From Bacteroidota bacterium (GTDB lineage Bacteria > Bacteroidota > Bacteroidia > NS11-12g > UBA9320), in NCBI GenBank assembly GCA_018700895.1, contig JABIUV010000056.1, forward strand, positions 1 to 64,000: 64,000 bases of DNA, in the 5' to 3' direction. This document shows positions 63,575 through 64,000 of this stretch, in pieces. Positions within the stretch are counted from its first letter, which is position 1, and each line of letters opens with the position of its first letter. The notes under the pieces were generated by a model that saw only the letters and a list, made by a program, of their open reading frames with translations, was not told the origin of the DNA and ran no database searches. Made by a program: the position numbers and the translations under genes.

Positions 63575-64000
63575 ATGAAAAAGTCTCTTTACCTTATTGC
63601 CTTGCTATTAGCAGCGTGTTCATCTGAGCAAGAAACATTTACCCATACGCTAAACCACCATACTGGACTAACAACTGGAACTATATTTTATATACAAGAA
63701 GCAACAGGAATAGGTGCAACGGGAGCCCTTGACCTGATGGAGGCATCTGAACCCATACTCATGATATCATTAGACTCTACATCCGTAAATCTAACAGAAG
63801 TAGAAACAGGCAACTATACCATTTCCTTGAAAAACGAAAGTGGTGTATCTTCATTCACCGAGATACCTGAAAAATATTTAAATATGAATGCCGGTGTGTA
63901 CTTTTCTCGCAAAGTGTACGAATCTAACTTCCCGCAAGAATGGGCTCCTATGAAAGGGACAGACTACACCACACTCTATATCAGTAGTGCACAAGACAAC
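63575..64000 (+). CDS. lipoprotein, partial at the window end
   Basis: An open frame of 142 codons runs to the window edge without a stop. The signal peptide KKSLYLIALLLAACSS gives the lipid Cys at residue 15. The mature part starts QETFTHTLNHHTG and is beta-rich. It is a new gene with its own -7 box 28 nt after the acyltransferase stop. Function unknown; the 3' end is outside the window. Confidence 0.75.
   Translation, partial: MKKSLYLIALLLAACSSEQETFTHTLNHHTGLTTGTIFYIQEATGIGATGALDLMEASEPILMISLDSTSVNLTEVETGNYTISLKNESGVSSFTEIPEKYLNMNAGVYFSRKVYESNFPQEWAPMKGTDYTTLYISSAQDN

Overview
The window looks like chromosome from a Bacteroidota bacterium, most likely a flavobacterium-like member. The evidence is: a mevalonate rather than MEP isoprenoid pathway; many Bacteroidota-restricted families (GSCFA, GYDIA GHMP kinase, DUF4230, PorV/PorQ, tandem OmpH/Skp); large TonB-dependent receptors with carboxypeptidase-like N-terminal domains; a probable type IX secretion cargo; and Bacteroidota-type -7 promoter boxes (TAnnTTTG or TAnnTTCG) in front of many genes. 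I see no prophage, insertion sequence, CRISPR array, rRNA or tRNA.

Layout. 1-5.5 kb: a membrane protein fragment, miaB, two tandem paralogous lipoproteins, and a GSCFA/RmlD-like pair. 5.6-22.3 kb: the isoprenoid region. It has a minus-strand operon mvaD - membrane protein - mevalonate kinase - UbiA prenyltransferase, and plus-strand fni, mvaA (class II HMG-CoA reductase) and a GYDIA-family GHMP kinase that probably fills the phosphomevalonate kinase gap. Interleaved are gatB, a TlpA-like thioredoxin lipoprotein, a PhoB/PhoR-like two-component pair, DUF2797 and AT-rich lipoprotein genes, one of which resembles the periplasmic domain of ExbD. 22.5-30.1 kb: alaS, then a compact operon of M23 peptidase, MerR regulator, two outer-membrane proteins (one with a helix-hairpin-helix domain) and pdxJ. 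30.4-41 kb: atpDC, a DPM1-like glycosyltransferase, a transaldolase-like gene, the SRP RNA, an acyl-CoA carboxylase beta subunit, a subtilase, an amidohydrolase, DUF4230 and citrate synthase. 41-46 kb: a conserved hypothetical, a frameshifted small membrane protein, a flippase-like/GT2/small-protein operon, ruvC, HIT and greA. 46-60 kb: PorV-like protein, a 1298-aa secreted protein and its TonB-dependent receptor, a 2-hydroxyacid dehydrogenase and a second receptor. 60-64 kb: murI, two Skp genes, a lipoprotein, a LuxE-like acyltransferase and a lipoprotein cut by the window end.

Recurring signals. Many genes have a -7 box only 3-12 nt ahead of the start codon, which predicts leaderless or near-leaderless mRNAs, and at least twelve genes start at GTG or TTG. 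Two small membrane genes carry single-base frameshifts that restore cleanly, and murI has no canonical start codon. Short interspersed repeats mark several intergenic gaps in the isoprenoid region.

The strongest leads for undescribed biology are the GYDIA kinase in the mevalonate region, the receptor/1298-aa protein/PorV module, the HhH outer-membrane barrel operon, the ExbD-like lipoprotein and the leaderless non-ATG starts. Start codons were moved from the longest frame where a promoter, lipobox or conserved N-terminus argued for it. No searches could be run, so family names rest on recognised motifs.
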